Assembly (NCBI GenBank): GCA_020747015.1
Contig: JAGTJM010000075.1
Span: 1 to 64,000, forward strand
DNA length: 64,000 nt
Direction of reading: 5' to 3'
Source of the DNA: Pyrenochaeta sp. MPI-SDFR-AT-0127
Taxonomy: Eukaryota; Ascomycota; Dothideomycetes; Pleosporales; Cucurbitariaceae
A program made the translations under genes and the position numbers. The notes under the pieces were generated by a model that was not told the DNA's origin, made no database searches, and was given only the letters and a program-made list of their open reading frames with translations. Shown here one piece after another: positions 10,875-23,464 of this stretch (position 1 is the stretch's first letter; every line of letters starts with the position of its first letter).

Positions 10875-12391
10875 AGTACATAGCGTAATCTCACAATTAT
10901 ATTATGTCAAAGGCCTAAAATAGGCTCTCTAGCTACTATATATCGCGCTGTTGTAATGGCGAGGACAGCTCTAATAAAGCTAACGCGAAAAATCAGCAAT
11001 AAGAAAGGAACGAAGTAGTAGTAGTACTGCAGGCTCCCTTAACTCTTCGTGAGCACACGCAGCGTAGGTACCTAAACTATCTTAGGTACCTCTAACGCTT
11101 CCTAAAGTAAAATAGTATAAGTACCTAAAACACCTTAACTATATTATAATCCTAAAAGAGTACTCTAATTCAAGGAGTAATAGGATTTTAATAGGAGAGG
11201 CGATAAGAACTTTAATAAGAGGAATAAGAATAGGGACGTACTACTTTATTAGTTTTAGTGTAAGCCTAAGAGATAGGAGACGTTAGCTGCGCTAGTAAAG
11301 CTCTATTTTTTAAAGATAGAGTAGAGTTCTAGTATTAAGAAAAAAGGTAATAACTAGCTAAGTAATACAGCCCTAATAGTAACACGCTCTATAAAACCTT
11401 TAACTTATTACATATATATATCTCTCTAGTAAATATACTTTAAATATTAGTATAAGCGCTAAAAATCTATGTAGGAAAGTAAATATATATAGTTTCTTTA
11501 TTTGTGTAGCACTATTAGAATATAGAGTATTATACTTTATTATCTTTTATATCTTACTTATAGTTATATAATTTTATTAATTTCTTATATATTCTACTTA
11601 CTACTCTATGCTTAATAATTACTACCTTCTACTATTAGCTTTCTACTATTTGCCTCTTACCTTTTACTTTTACTTTCTACTCTCTACTTTTTACTTTTTA
11701 GCTTACTTTCTATATTTTACTTTCTACGTTTTACTTTCTACTACCTACGTTTTATTTTATACTTTTACCTTCTAGTTTATATATTTAATAAAGATAAAGT
11801 ATTTACTATAGTTAAATATCTACTCTGCTCCCTTAGGCGTAGGCTATATGTCGCTCTAGCTAGAAACCGTTCTACTAAAGCTTAATATACAGCTGCGTAC
11901 ACTAACACTGCCTACTAAACGCTCCTAGAGTAACTAGCTCAAGGTGACTGCAAGAAGGTTTTAGTAACCGCGAGATACATTATGTAATTCCTTTCTCACT
12001 TAAGGGATTAAATATCTTCCTGCTTTAATATTACTAATAGGACTAGTTTCTATAAGCAAATATAAAACGTTCACTTTTAATAGTAGGACGGAGAGATTCT
12101 TAACTTTTTTTTATACTTTTCTTTCTTTTCTATATTAGGAATTAAGACAATAATCTTACTAGAGGAGGCATTTAAGGCATAGCATTAAATTCTAAAATAT
12201 GCTAGCTTACTTAATTATAAATAGCTATTGGCTATAAAGTGCGGCACAGCAACTAAAAATAGGTCCTACTCAAACTATAAGAGCACTATCCGTTATCTGG
12301 CCCCTACATAAACTGGCCCCTCCACACGCTTATGCGTCTTTATCTTTTGAACCTAGCACACAATTTGTAAATCTCTATTCTCTGCTCCTTA
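10875..12391. other. AT-rich RIP-like block, no gene seen
   Basis: 1.5 kb, strongly AT- and TpA-rich with frequent stops. Low-complexity pyrimidine runs (TTTTACTTTCTAC-like) fill 11600-11780. It resembles an old transposon destroyed by RIP; the family cannot be told. Composition normalises near 12290. Confidence 0.5.
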
Positions 12392-13776
12392 ATGGCCTGT
12401 GTCCGGCTGAATGAGCTACCGGTAGAAGTCCTATGCCTGATTCTCGTTCAGCTACCCACAACTGCAGCGCTCTCTTTTATACTTACCTGCCGGCGCATTA
12501 TCGCTGCATGCGACAATTGGGCCACCTGGCGAGACCTTGTAGCAGCACAACCGACCTTAGCCACTTGCTACCGCACTGTTACCGCTCAGTGCAAGGAGCA
12601 AAGTATCTGGAAGCACTACATCGTGGCCGATGCCCTAGCAAGTCAACGACAATTGCTCACCAGGGCGGACGTAGAACGATGGCTGCCCTTTATGATTAGC
12701 TTACACCGTACGTCCATGCGGCAGGCAAATATCAAGAGAGCAAGGCTTTTGGCTAATCCGCACGATTTGTACCTACAGACCCCATAGCCATGTCTACAGA
12801 CGTCGTTTCCCTCCAGCGACTATGCGACAGCCTATGCAATATTTCAGATCGCTGTAGTTTAGACGCTGACTCCACCCCCTCAGTCTCGTCAAGCGTCCCG
12901 TCAAACGTCTCGTCAGACCTTGTCACTGAATCGACCCACTCCTTTCACGCCGCCCACGCCTGGCGTCTTGCCCAGGCGGCTAGCTTTTGCCTCTCTGCAC
13001 GGCTGCTTGTCGGCCCTGCGCGAGTGGACAAAGGCAAGCCGCTATGTCTGCTGCAATCCGTCCAATGGCACCGCCTTACCGACTCGCTTGGGCATTCTAT
13101 CAAACCTCAGACTGCCATGTCCTATTCTCCGATGCTTCATGCTCAAGCGAATCGAGCGGTTGGCTTCTTCTACCAGGAGCTCTGCTGGGCACTCGCTAAT
13201 AATGCGACATGTAGCGAAAGCACAGCCCACCTCCTGCTGCCGCCAACTACGTTTTCAATTCCTCTTCCTATGCATTGTGCACCATCCGTGCCATTTACAT
13301 TGGACGGACTACAGGCATTTAGTACATGCCATCTTGCTTCGATGACGGAGCCGAGCTTTTTCGTAGACGACGAGTGGACAGGGTATACCAGTCTAAACCA
13401 TGGATCACAAATACGATTTGATGCAATAGGGGGGGACAACATTGACGTATCGACCAACCGCCTCGACGAGCTTCCAAACAGTTACTTCTCTTTCCGGGTA
13501 GAGCGAGTGATACGGTTTCAGCTAGTGCGGCAATGGGACAACAACAGCAAATACCTGTTACATTCAAATTGCTTCCAGTCGCAGACTGCTATGCACAGAC
13601 TTAGGGTCACGGTAGACAGAAAAAGCGGGCACTTGGTGATTGCTCATAACCATCCACTTCGATCTGACTGGGCCTCACTAGATGCAGTTGTTACACCCTT
13701 TGGAATTGTAGAGTCAGTTCACCCACAAGGCTATTGGACATGGCTGTGGAAGTCTAAATGGTCTAAGGAGATGTAA
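12392..13776 (+). CDS. F-box protein (spliced)
   Basis: The N-terminus reads LNELPVEVLCLILVQLPTT followed by LTCRRI and a Trp at WATWRDLV, a clear F-box. Such proteins are the substrate-binding subunit of SCF ubiquitin ligases, contacting Skp1 through this motif. A 71-nt intron at 12708-12778 (donor GTACGT, acceptor CTACAG, branch GGCTAAT) joins the first open segment to the second in frame and removes the stop at 12785-12787, giving about 437 residues. The rest has a Ser-rich linker and a C-terminal region, about 250 residues, rich in aromatic and beta-type sequence, probably the substrate-recognition part; I cannot assign it. If the intron is not used these would be two separate reading frames. 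No mutations seen. Confidence 0.72.
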
Positions 13777-13804
13777 AAAATTGAGTAAAGCATAGAAAAT
13801 AATC

Positions 13805-14494
13805 TTACTTCCCGCCATCCCAGCTTAGTGCGCTGCTGCAGCTACGTGCAGGCCTAGAACCCCCTCTTCCTCTATACTCCTTGAGGCTGGTGTATGTCTC
13901 CTCGTCGCCAAACTCGTTACAGGCTAGCCACCTGTAACGTAGGCAATCCATGATGACTCTGACATACTTTTCTCAACCCCATCAAAGTTTACTGCTGTCA
14001 CCATCGTATTGCACACCTCGTAGCAGTCAGATAATGATCTAGATGGAGTCGTAAGCTTCTGTGTGCGGTTCATGTTAGGACCCAATACATACAAAGCAAA
14101 CGCTGGGAAGAATGAGGTTGGTACAGAGCCTCTCCTAAAAGCATAGGTAAAGCCTGTAGCAGCCGCCCTCGCCGTAACACATATTTGCTATGCGCTATGT
14201 GTTAGCGAGCAATCGAAATTCTCTTTCCTGTTAACCTACACATGTGCTGCTTATCACAAGCTTTGACCAGTCGATAGCCCGTTTTCCAAGCTCCAAATCT
14301 GCGTTGTTGTGCACATAATGCACAATCTCTTTCTGCACAGACGGTACTGGAGAGGGAGGAAAGATAGCTGCTACATTGGTAGAGACAGGACGGTTTCTCC
14401 CGCCCAGGGCCAGGCTAGGCGTAACGGGAGGAAGCGGGCCGCAATACGCAGCTGCTGACTGGAGGGCAACAACTAAGATAGCGGAAAGCTTCAT
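13805..14494 (-). CDS. small secreted cysteine-containing protein with a Kex2 site
   Basis: Exons 14240-14494, 13968-14187 and 13805-13923. Intron 1 is 52 nt (donor GTAGGT, branch GCTAAC); intron 2 is 44 nt (donor GTATGT, acceptor GGCTAG). All joints keep frame, giving 197 residues. I chose the start at 14494 because it begins a signal peptide (MKLSAILVVALQSAAA); an upstream in-frame ATG at 14518 is less likely. A dibasic LGKR about 75 residues in suggests a propeptide removed by Kex2. Seven cysteines lie in the predicted chain after the signal peptide, six of them beyond the KR. I do not recognise the family. It is divergent from the secreted gene at 15271, so the pair may be co-regulated. 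A secreted effector-like role is inference. Confidence 0.6.
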
Positions 14495-15270
14495 TGTGAT
14501 GCTGGCGAGGAAGTACAATGTTTTTGTTTAGGCAACAATAAAACTTAGAATATAGGAAGAGGCGGATTATAGACTATGCCAAATCGAAAGATATCAACTT
14601 CGCTTTATATGATCTGCTGTCTTACGCATAAAAGTGTATCTGTTCGCATTTTCTGCTCGTCGGCTCTCAAGAAACAATATCGTTGGATTGAAGCCTAGAG
14701 TGTCTCACTGTATGCAGCGTGGAGAGGGGCCACTGTAACAAGATCGCGGCGTAAGGCGCATTCTGCAAGCTGCAGACGGCACGCCCTAGGCTAAAGTTCG
14801 TTGTGAGGTTAGTGCGGCGTACATTCATAACAAGAGGATTGCAAGAAAGAAGGATATAGTCATAGCACGCATAAGGCGCAGCAAGACAAGTTGCGGCGTG
14901 CAAACATCAAGCCCAATTGGCATATCGCTATCCTGTTGGAACTTGATTAAGGAGGAGGCGTGCTGTCGCAGAGAAAGACGAGGCTACATTAGCATTACAA
15001 TGAAAGGGCCGACAGCCAATAAGTAGCATTCTCAAGGAAGGTATGTACATACAGGTAAGGGACTTACAAGCCCTACATTGCCACCTGGCTTCTAGGGGAC
15101 CTATTTGCTAAGGCGAAGAACAAAGGTATAAGTAGGGTACGTTCTCCCTCTAATCTCTAGCCCCCGGCCTCTTCAACTAGACAAGATTATTAATCGTCAC
15201 ACGACATTACGCCTTTTTGCGCTGTTACCGTCCTACGTCTCTAGAGCTCTTCTACTGCCATCAGTTCAAT
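14495..15270. promoter_or_regulatory. shared upstream region of two divergent secreted-protein genes
   Basis: 776 bases between divergent starts. A TATA-like GGTATAAGTA lies at about 15124-15133, ~140 bases before the plus-strand start. No further gene is convincing here. Confidence 0.4.
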
Positions 15271-15819
15271 ATGCGCTTCAACATAGCTGCTGCCGTCTGC
15301 TCTCTTCTTCTCCCGCTAGCGTCAGCTAAGTGTTACGACGACGCGCCTGCAAACACCAATACGCAATTTGCATCTGATCATATCGATGACGCTGCAGCAG
15401 TTCTACAAGGAAGGCTGGAAGCAGGTCAAGTGCGTGGAGCCTGCGTTACCAACAGTCATGCTGGCAACCAATGGTACTTTAGCATTCGAAATGTACAGGA
15501 CGCAGCAAAGGAAGTTGCAAAGGAAGCTATCCAAAAGTACTTGAAGCAGGAAGTAAATGGCTGTGGCAATAAAGGTGGATATAGTGAACACGATGGTGTT
15601 CATTTCAAGTACGTAACTTGAAACGTTAAAGGGGTAACCGCAATACTGATTGTTATGTCAACATATAGTGCCGATCCAGGCAGCGGCGTTTGCATTGATG
15701 CCATCTACATCGGACATCACCCACGGAAAGTCAGGCGAGGATGGAAACAGGATGATATGGTCGCAATTATCCCTATCTCAGCCAACGTCCCAATCCGACC
15801 AACTGTGGACACAGAATAG
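15271..15819 (+). CDS. small secreted cysteine-containing protein, function unknown
   Basis: Exons 15271-15608 and 15669-15819 with a 60-nt intron (donor GTACGT, acceptor ACATATAG), 162 residues. Without splicing the frame would end at 15621, just inside the intron. The N-terminus is a signal peptide (MRFNIAAAVCSLLLPLASA) with likely cleavage before KCYDD. The mature part, ~143 residues, holds four cysteines, a long amphipathic helix (AAKEVAKEAIQKYLKQ) and a C-terminal half with CIDAIYIGHH. This is the size and layout of a fungal candidate effector, but I cannot name a family. It is divergent from the secreted gene at 13805-14494. Composition is normal and no damage is visible. Confidence 0.7.
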
Positions 15820-16298
15820 GCAGGGCCAACACAACAGGGCAGGCAGTGTCCTCCGTTCCTGTTATAAGTAATTAGAGGATGTAAATGAATCTCACTACGT
15901 TATAACCCGCGTGGATCTTTCGTGCGTCACATAAGATGAATCGCCGACTAGCATAAACTGAGAAAACCACTCTGCAAGGGTAAAGGTAGCATAAGTAGGC
16001 ACCATAGAAAATTAAGAACAAAGGAAAAAAGCTGGAAGTGCATAGTGCAGGTACCTTAGAATAGACGGAATGCGCCTTACTGGGGCGAAAACAAAACTTG
16101 CCGTAAGTCTGCGGCGTAGTTGCTGGAGTATGGCGTAGCTAGAGAATAACAGCAGGGAGTGATACTTTCCCCTGCAGATACTCCGGGCGTACACTTGTTT
16201 AAATTCCATAGAAACCCTGTCTGTCTATTACCTTCTCTGAGCTTGTGTAGCCCTACCAATCTAATCTTTCTTGCAATTTAACTGTTCAAAATTAGGGG
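15820..16298. other. intergenic, no gene seen
   Basis: About 480 bases with no supported coding signal. It should contain the terminator of the secreted gene and the promoter of the gene starting at 16299. Confidence 0.4.
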
Positions 16299-18352
16299 AT
16301 GGCTATCTCTGTTTCTTATGTCCATTGCCAACTGGCGAACCTAAAGCAAGCTGTCTGGGTGCTAAGCGCAGTCATCTCGCTGTCTAGCTCTAAACTTCTC
16401 TTAGTAGATATGGGCATACACTATCCGTTCTATCTGCATCTACTCCAGCTCGCCACAGCGAGCGCGTTCTACGTGGTGCACCAGATCGTGCACAGCCCAA
16501 CTAGCACTCAGCCGCAAGCTCTCGAACACTCCCAGCCTAGCCTTCCCCTCTACGTGTTAGTAGCAGGAGCTATGGCCATCTCCGGCATGCTTATGGTCCA
16601 GGCTATACTTCATTTCCCCAACTTAGCTACTATCTCCATGTTACCAGTAAGTGCCTCATCAAATGCAGTCTGTTCACAAGAAGACATGGCTGAGAATAAA
16701 TAGATTGTGGGCCATTTCTCTAGGCAGATCGTTTCCCACGCTAGCCACTCTAGAAGACACCCCCCCAGCAGATCGATATATCTTCTTGTCTTTCTTGGTC
16801 TATGTTCTAGCGCCATTTTCTATGGAGAGTATCGGTTAACGGTGCTTGGTTTAGCTTGTGCTATCCCTGCTGCTGTCCTTACAGGGGCCTGCACATTGTT
16901 TTACGACATCAGCGCGCATGCTTACCACTCTCGACTCGAAACTGCTCTATTCTACTCCTTAGGCATTACTATATCAGGAGTTTGCGCGCTATGTAAGGAG
17001 CCAGACTTTCCAAAAGCCCTGCTAGAGCTTAGAAGCGAGCAGATAGGCTATCTTTTAGCGAATATGGCCTCGTCTGCAATTGCCACAAATTTAGGAAGGT
17101 CTGTCCTCATCCCTAGCTGTTCGAGGGATAGGCAAGATTGCCTGCTCGCACTTCTCGCACTTGGTGGTTACACAGGATGTGTCTCAATTCTCTTGCTGCA
17201 ACGATCCTACACTACTTTTCCCCAGTTGGCCGCTTTTGGAGGTGCGATTGTAACGCTCAGTCGCCTATTCGCGCAACAAAGAGCGCTCCAGCTACCTCAG
17301 AAACACCTCTGCAGACACTTCTCAAGCCTATTGGTAGAGGAGACTGACGAAGAAGATGTCGGTATACCGCGTTCGGCTAGTCGCTGCGTCGACGCTCTAA
17401 CAGAACATGGCTTGACGTCAGTCCAGGTTTCCATTCTGCCATCGACTGCTTGGGTCCATTGGATTCCTGCTGTAACAAGTATATTGGTCGCCTGGATTGT
17501 ATTCGTTGTCATAAACTTCGTCCCTGCGCCCCCGTCCAACTCTCAACACCAACCGCCCACCCTAGATGTAACATTCCAACCCCGGTACACAACAGAAATA
17601 GTAATAAGCATGTATAACGAGCCGCTACCAGATGTTTCATCGCTGCTTTTATCTCTCAAAAGCGTTCCCTCTATGTCCAATGCGAAGATACACGTATATA
17701 CTAAGGATCCGCTAGCTAACACAACAGCTATACAGCACCAAATTGGGGCACAGCACGTCACCAAGCGACCTAACGTAGGCCGAGAAGGTGAAACCTATCT
17801 ACATCACATTTTGTCTCACTGGGATTCTTTAGCCAGGCATACACTATTTATCCAAGCGGGTATGCATAACAGGGACCAAGCCCTCTCGCGTATACGGTCC
17901 TACTTTGATCCAGAGCGGACGGGAATGATGAGCCTAGGTTTTGTTGACATACTTCTGAATGTAAAGGTTCTGATATGTGGGGTTGGAGGGAGTCTGCTAG
18001 CATTGTGTCCAACATATACGAGCGTGTCTATCAGAAGCCATGTAAACCCATGCTCTTAAGCTACAAAGGCCAGTTTATTGTATCTGCAGGGCGCATTCGT
18101 GGAATAGATAAGAGTATCTACCACGACTTGCACCATGCTCTGGTGGACAGCCATAGCTGGGCGCATCAAGAGCCATATTTGCAGGGCAGGGGAGATGCAA
18201 TGAGTGCGCCAGCCTTTGGCTTTACGCTTGAAAGGCTGTGGAGCACTATATTCCAGTGCTCTAGGGTAGAAACAGCCTGGCAGTGTCCCAGCCTATTCAG
18301 CAAAACTAAGGGAAGAGGCAAGCGTACTGACTGTCAATGTTTAGATAGATAA
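16299..18352 (+). pseudogene. nucleotide-sugar-transporter-like/DUF3431 fusion, frameshifted near its end
   Basis: The N-terminal half is a polytopic membrane protein whose helices resemble nucleotide-sugar or triose-phosphate transporters of the drug/metabolite superfamily (LANLKQAVWVLSAVISL and following). An 81-nt intron at 16647-16727 (donor GTAAGT, acceptor GGCAG) joins the first exon to the main one. After a last helix (near 17460-17525) comes a soluble domain like DUF3431: TEIVISMYNEPLPDV, then GREGETYLHHIL, FIQAGMHN and RIRSYFDPERTG. The end of that domain (MWGW, LLSYKGQFIVSAGRIRG, SWAHQEPYLQGR, APAFGFTLERLW) lies in another frame from about 17948 to 18352. A short frame change near 17935-17950, with a TGA just inside the new frame, separates the two; no intron fits. 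DUF3431 is a glycosyltransferase-like domain of unproven activity, and fusion to a sugar-nucleotide carrier would suit Golgi glycosylation. Probably inactivated recently. Confidence 0.65.
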
Positions 18353-18454
18353 CTTGAGTAGAGGAAGCTGAGCAAAGTTACAAGTATAGATTTTACTTTT
18401 ACTTTCTACGCATTCTACTCCTCTTTGTCTACTCTTCGTTCAATATTATCCAAA

Positions 18455-19602
18455 ATGGGGCGCCTTCAAAAGGCTCACATTCATGCTCAATTTAATACTA
18501 TTGACCAAGGCGGCTTCAAAAACACCCGTGTCAAATGCAAGCATTGCGGTTGGGAAGCAGTTAGGCTTGCAGACCGAATGGAGCGCCACCTCAGTTCCTG
18601 CGAACCATATAAGCTCGCCGAGTTTACAAAGCAGGCAAAGCAGTCTCAAAAGCTCCAAGATTCTGTCCACCGTGTTAGCAAATCGCAGAAGCAACAACTG
18701 GATGTTAAGGCTGGTATGGCAATCTTTTCAGGAGGCCTCCCTCTCAACACCTGTGATAAGACGTCCAAACCTGATATGGTAGAGTTTCTCCATGAGCTTA
18801 ATAACGCATATATGCCTCCGGACCGTCGTACAATTGCTGGCCCGATCCTTGAAGACGCATACCTCAATACAAAGGAGAAAGTGATGAACATCCTTAACTC
18901 AGGTGCCCTTCTTAACTTCGTATCCGACGAATCCGAGAGCAGCAACGGCGACAGGGTTGCGAACCTCTCTGCCAACATACCACGAGCTGGATCTTTCCAC
19001 ATTATCTCAGAATGTACAAAGGCGATGACCCACGATGCCGAACACCTAGCTGCCTGGATTATCAAACACATGGATACAGTTGTTGGGGGCCACTTTGAGC
19101 GTGTCAACTCAATTTGTGCGGATACTTGCTCTAGGATGCGGACTGTCCACACGATTCTTAGCCAGGGTCCAAGGTTACAGCACTGCTTCTTTATCTTATG
19201 CGATTCGCATGGCCTCCAGCTTCTTATCAAGGATATCCTACGACTCCCTTGGTTTAGTGGAATAGCTCAGCGCGCGCAGAAGGTTGTTACAGCCTTTAAG
19301 AGATCAAAACTCCAGCTCGCAATCCTTCGGCAATATCAAATGGAGAAGTACGGTTGTACGAAAGCCTTTGTAATAAGGTATAGTAGTATTCTCTATATTT
19401 CACAATTCACCCAGCTTAAATCACCACGCTAACTCTGTTCTTCTTCATCTCTAGCGTTATTACTCGATGGGGGTCTATATTCGTAAGCCTTGGTGGGTGC
19501 ACAAAGAAATTGTTTATGGAAGTGCATATCATGTTGATTGTCTGTTTAAGATGGAGGGTGGCCTGCAGCTATATGTTCATGGGAGATTACTAATTCTCGA
19601 AT
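18455..19602 (+). pseudogene. hAT-F transposase, N-terminal part (BED finger, DUF659)
   Basis: A BED-type zinc finger (CKHCGWEAVRLADRMERHLSSC) is followed by DUF659 sequence (NFVSDESESSNGDRVANLSAN), then a region ending in VITRWGSIF after a 77-nt intron at 19378-19454 (GTATAG...CTCTAG). DUF659 is a transposase domain of one hAT lineage. The reading frame stops at ~19594, nine bases before the terminal repeat of the hAT-E element. The dimerisation end of the same kind of protein resumes at 25727, on the other side of hAT-E. The start at 18455 is preferred over 18425 because the conserved part begins MGRLQKAHIHAQF. Middle part missing, so inactive. Confidence 0.75.
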
Positions 19603-20424
19603 CAGTGATCTTGTTGGATTGGAGGGTGTCTGGAGTGGATTCGGTTGGAGTGGATTTGGCTGGCTTGGATCGGTGTTTTTAAAGATCTGGACTGGATTGG
19701 ATTGATTGGTGTGGAGCTCCATGGAGCGCTAGAACTATACCCGATTAGGAAGGAGTGAGTTAGAGTTCAAAGATTTTTGGGCGTAGTTGCGTCTCCGACA
19801 CAAGCGCATCTACCGTAGAATTTCGCGTAGTTAGACAGCTCTGAAACTGTATTTCCTTAGTGGATAGTCAACAAAATAATCATGTAAGTATATCTATATG
19901 ACACTGAGCCGTCGAGCGTAGATGTAAACGGTATTAACATGGCGTCTTCAGGGATCACCAAGTTCTTCAACCTCACTCCAAAGCCCGTCAATTCGGATAA
20001 CATTATCCTTGCCCCTGAATCCTTCAATCCTCGTCACGATGTGGACGCTCTTATCCGTCCTGATAAATTCGAACTCTACGGCAGGCAATATATCCGGTGT
20101 AATGCTCTCGCAAAAGACCCGAGAGCAACAAAGAAGCGATCCTCGGTTGTATGGATATATGGTGAAGATATCCAATTGAAAGACAGCAAGAAGACATTCT
20201 GGTACTGCTACCTCTGCGAAAAGCAGCGCCATCAACAAGAGCTTCCAGCCATCGGGAATGGGAACTTTACCGCCCTCGACCATCTCTACCAGAAACACAA
20301 TGTCGATAAGGTCACCGGTGAACATCGAGCTAAATCGTTTAGGGAAGGTTCCGATACCTCGAGTCAGCCCTCTATTTCTGAAAGCCAGGGTATGAAGTCG
20401 CTCGTCTTTACCCGCCGTCTCGAC

Positions 20425-23400
20425 CATACTTGGGCATTGTAGAGTAGAGGGAGCTCTACCCACTTCTCTACCCTACCCAGGTAGAGGAGCGGTCCCCTCT
20501 ACTCTACCCGGGTAGAGTGGGTAGAGTGGTGGGTAGAGTGGTGGGTAGAGTAGTGGGTAGACGATATGGTAGGTTAGGAAGGTAGATGCTGTATACAAGC
20601 TCAATTCTTCGAAATATGCCACTTTATTATACATTCCAATCCTCCTCATCAAAATCAATATCCATCTCATCATCCATCTCCACAGCCTCTACAATCATCG
20701 CAAGCAGCTCCTCCGAAGAGATGAGCTTCCGCGCAAACCAGTTGCCCATGCACTCTAACCTTTGGAGGTTCTCCGGCGATAATCTAAGCCTGTCCCAGCT
20801 CTGTGTACGGCGCGCGCCCGAGAATTGTTGTTCTGGTTCGGCGGATGAGGGCGCGATTGAGAGGATATTGATGGCCATACGGTGGAGACGAGGATAGCGC
20901 CGGCGTTGCTCTGGAACTAACCACCACTGAAGAGGAGTTATCTTTATAGCATCAAGATCGATAGTTTTATCTTCAATAAACGCCATAATCGTATCTTCAT
21001 CCTCTTGCGAAGTAGGTTGAACTCTTAGACGACGTTTCAGCCGGTCTAATTCATTCTCTACCCTCTTCATCGAGGATGGATGAGATGTATCGATATCAGC
21101 GGCAGCAGCAGGTAGTGGTTCGTGAGGGAGATGCGCGTATTCCTTCTGCCAGATGGAATAAGCAGCATCAATAGTCTTTTGATGCCACTCTTCAGGCCAG
21201 TTCTGAAGAAGATAATGCTTCCGCTTCGAGGGGTCGAGAAGCATCGCGGCAGCGTATACTGGCGTTGACTCAACGAGGGCGTAGTATTTATCAAGGATAA
21301 ACCAGCCCATCTCAATAGAATGAACCATGCGGAGGTCCTTCTGTGGGCCTGATCTATATAGCACCTATAAAGCATCAGCTTTAATCATTATCTTGATAAA
21401 ATAGGATAAACCTTCTGATCCTCAAAGAAGGTGAGGATAGCATCCATCAGGGTAAGGCTCTGGGATAATGAAGCCTCACTGCCTTCCACCCATAGTGTAC
21501 CACTAGCAAATACAGAGAGAAACCACTCTGTGCGCTTAAGTGTATCCCACTCAACACCATTAAGTCGAAAGTTATCGCATTCAGGGTGTTTATCAATGAA
21601 GTCCTTAATCTCTCGCTCCTTGCGTGTCGTACGCTTGATAAGATGATACCATGAGGACCATCGAGTATCGTTATCAATCCCTAATGTAATGCCGACAGCC
21701 TCTATCCATCGGTCATGATGGATAGAGCTGTGTCGAAGCCATACAGCTAGGTTATGAAGCTTCTGGAGTGCAGTAGTAGCACCCCAGCCTTCAAAACCTT
21801 TATGCTTCGCTTTAACTTTACTCCCTCTTCTCTGGGCTTGTTCATGAGCTCTTATTGAGGCCAGATTATCTTCAACGACTGGTACATCAAGATAGGCGGA
21901 GAATAGCTCGTAAGGGTCGGTCTCTTCGGTCTCTTCAATAGCCGCAAGAGCAGCTTTAAGAGCTTCTTTTGAGGTTGCAAGAAGAAAGGCTTGAAGGGCA
22001 AGGTTGAGAATATGATCAAGGCAGCGGATGCGATGGGTAATTGGATCATAGTCAATCTGTTCAATATAAGTGAATAACCATCTAAAGGCTAGTGTATACA
22101 AACCCCGAATTCAAGTTTTAGAGACCTAGAGAGCTCTATGAGTAGAGTGTCATTCGAAGTGGCGTTATCTCCAGTGTGGTAGCCGAGTTTAGTTGTTATC
22201 CCGAAGGATTTAAGGGTGCGGAGGATGATAGCCGCTTGTATCTCTCCAGAGTGGCTAAAGAGCACCTGTGGGAGTGCTAGCATCCCGTGTTTGAACTGGT
22301 AATCCTGGGAGATCCACCTAACACAGATGCAGAGATATGCCTTTCGAGCTGGAGAAGTCCACATATCTGTTGATATATGGACATACCCAATAGCTTCCTG
22401 AATGTTTTTCTGGAGTATTTGGCGATATCTTTCGTAGTTGAGAACCAGAGCACGAGTGAATGTTCTTCTGCTAAACTGTGCAAGATCCGAGATCTCTGGA
22501 TTAGCAGAGAGGAGGAGATCATGGAGTTCTGGCCATTCAATAGCATTGAGAGGAAGCCTCCTTCTAGCACAGAGTGCTAGCAACGCCTGAAGATGCCACG
22601 GCCGATCATAAGCCTCTCAGAGGACTATTTCTCTCGAAGCCTCATCTTTTTAAAGCAAAAAAGAATTCATAAACTACTGGCCAGGCACTAATTTAGGCCT
22701 AGAAGAGGTGTGCCGGTCTTCCATATCCAGCCATCTCTTCCACAGAGATAGGTGATTAAGACGAAGATAATCCCAGGCTCCCGATATGTATATCGTACTC
22801 CAAATCTTCTTCTTATCGTCCTAACAAGCGATACAGTAATGTAGGCGTTTATTTAAGGACTTCCCACTTCGATCAGATCTCTCCTTCGGCCTAAATTTAG
22901 GCTCCGAGCTCCTAGTATATCGAAAGAAGGCCCAGATTAAAAGTTTCTCGGCGGAAATCGAGGAATTACTCAGAGGAGCACTAGAAGCAACACTATGCGC
23001 CGGTAAAGCGAGGTTCAGTGTGGAGGGCGTTGTAGGGACGGTGAAGGGTAATAAATCCTAGGAGAAAGACATGGCTAAAGATCTATATAATAAAGATTAA
23101 GGATAAGATAAAACAAGATCTTGGTGTGGATGCTAGTAGTAAGAGGGAGGGAAGGAGATGAGAACTAAGTTCATTCCTTGCAAAGGTTTTTAGCTACATA
23201 ACATGCAAAGGAGTGAGCTCTTCAACGTAGGCTGCAGGTAGGCAGTAGCCGACCTAGTGCAGGCAGTAGCAGGCAACATGTTCGGTTTGCGTCTAAACTC
23301 ACCTGAGAAGTCACCGCAATATATTGAGCACAATCGATAATATTGGACAACTCCTCAAGGACTTCAGCATCCACAATCTTACAATCTTATCAGATGATGA

Positions 23401-23464
23401 GATCTAATTGACCAATCAGGAGTGGGTAGAGTGGGTAGAGCTCCCTCTACAATGCCCAAGTATG
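20425..23464 (-). mobile_element. hAT-B1 transposon with perfect 8-bp target duplication
   Basis: 3,040 bp. Terminal inverted repeats begin CATACTTGGGCATTGTAGAG. The 8 bases GTCTCGAC lie directly on both sides (20417-20424 and 23465-23472), the hAT signature. Subterminal DNA near 20440-20560 has repeated GTAGAGTGGG words. The insertion splits the hAT-E transposase; removing element plus one duplicate restores that frame. Confidence 0.93.
20627..22583 (-). pseudogene. hAT-B1 transposase lacking its N-terminus
   Basis: Exons 22104-22583, 21412-22056 and 20627-21364 with two 47-nt introns (21365-21411, 22057-22103), at the same places as in the intact relative hAT-B2. The core shows STDMWTSP and TGDNATSND; the end carries the hAT dimerisation domain (SAEPEQQFSGARRT, DRLRLSPENL). 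Upstream of 22583 the frame runs back only ~15 codons to a stop, and the BED-finger part (about 110 residues in B2) is not recognisable. The protein is therefore probably inactive, although its termini could still be moved by a transposase from B2. Confidence 0.78.

Noticed and set aside
14667..14903. 78-codon minus-strand frame between the divergent secreted genes
   Set aside because: No signal peptide or motif; it overlaps the presumed shared promoter region.
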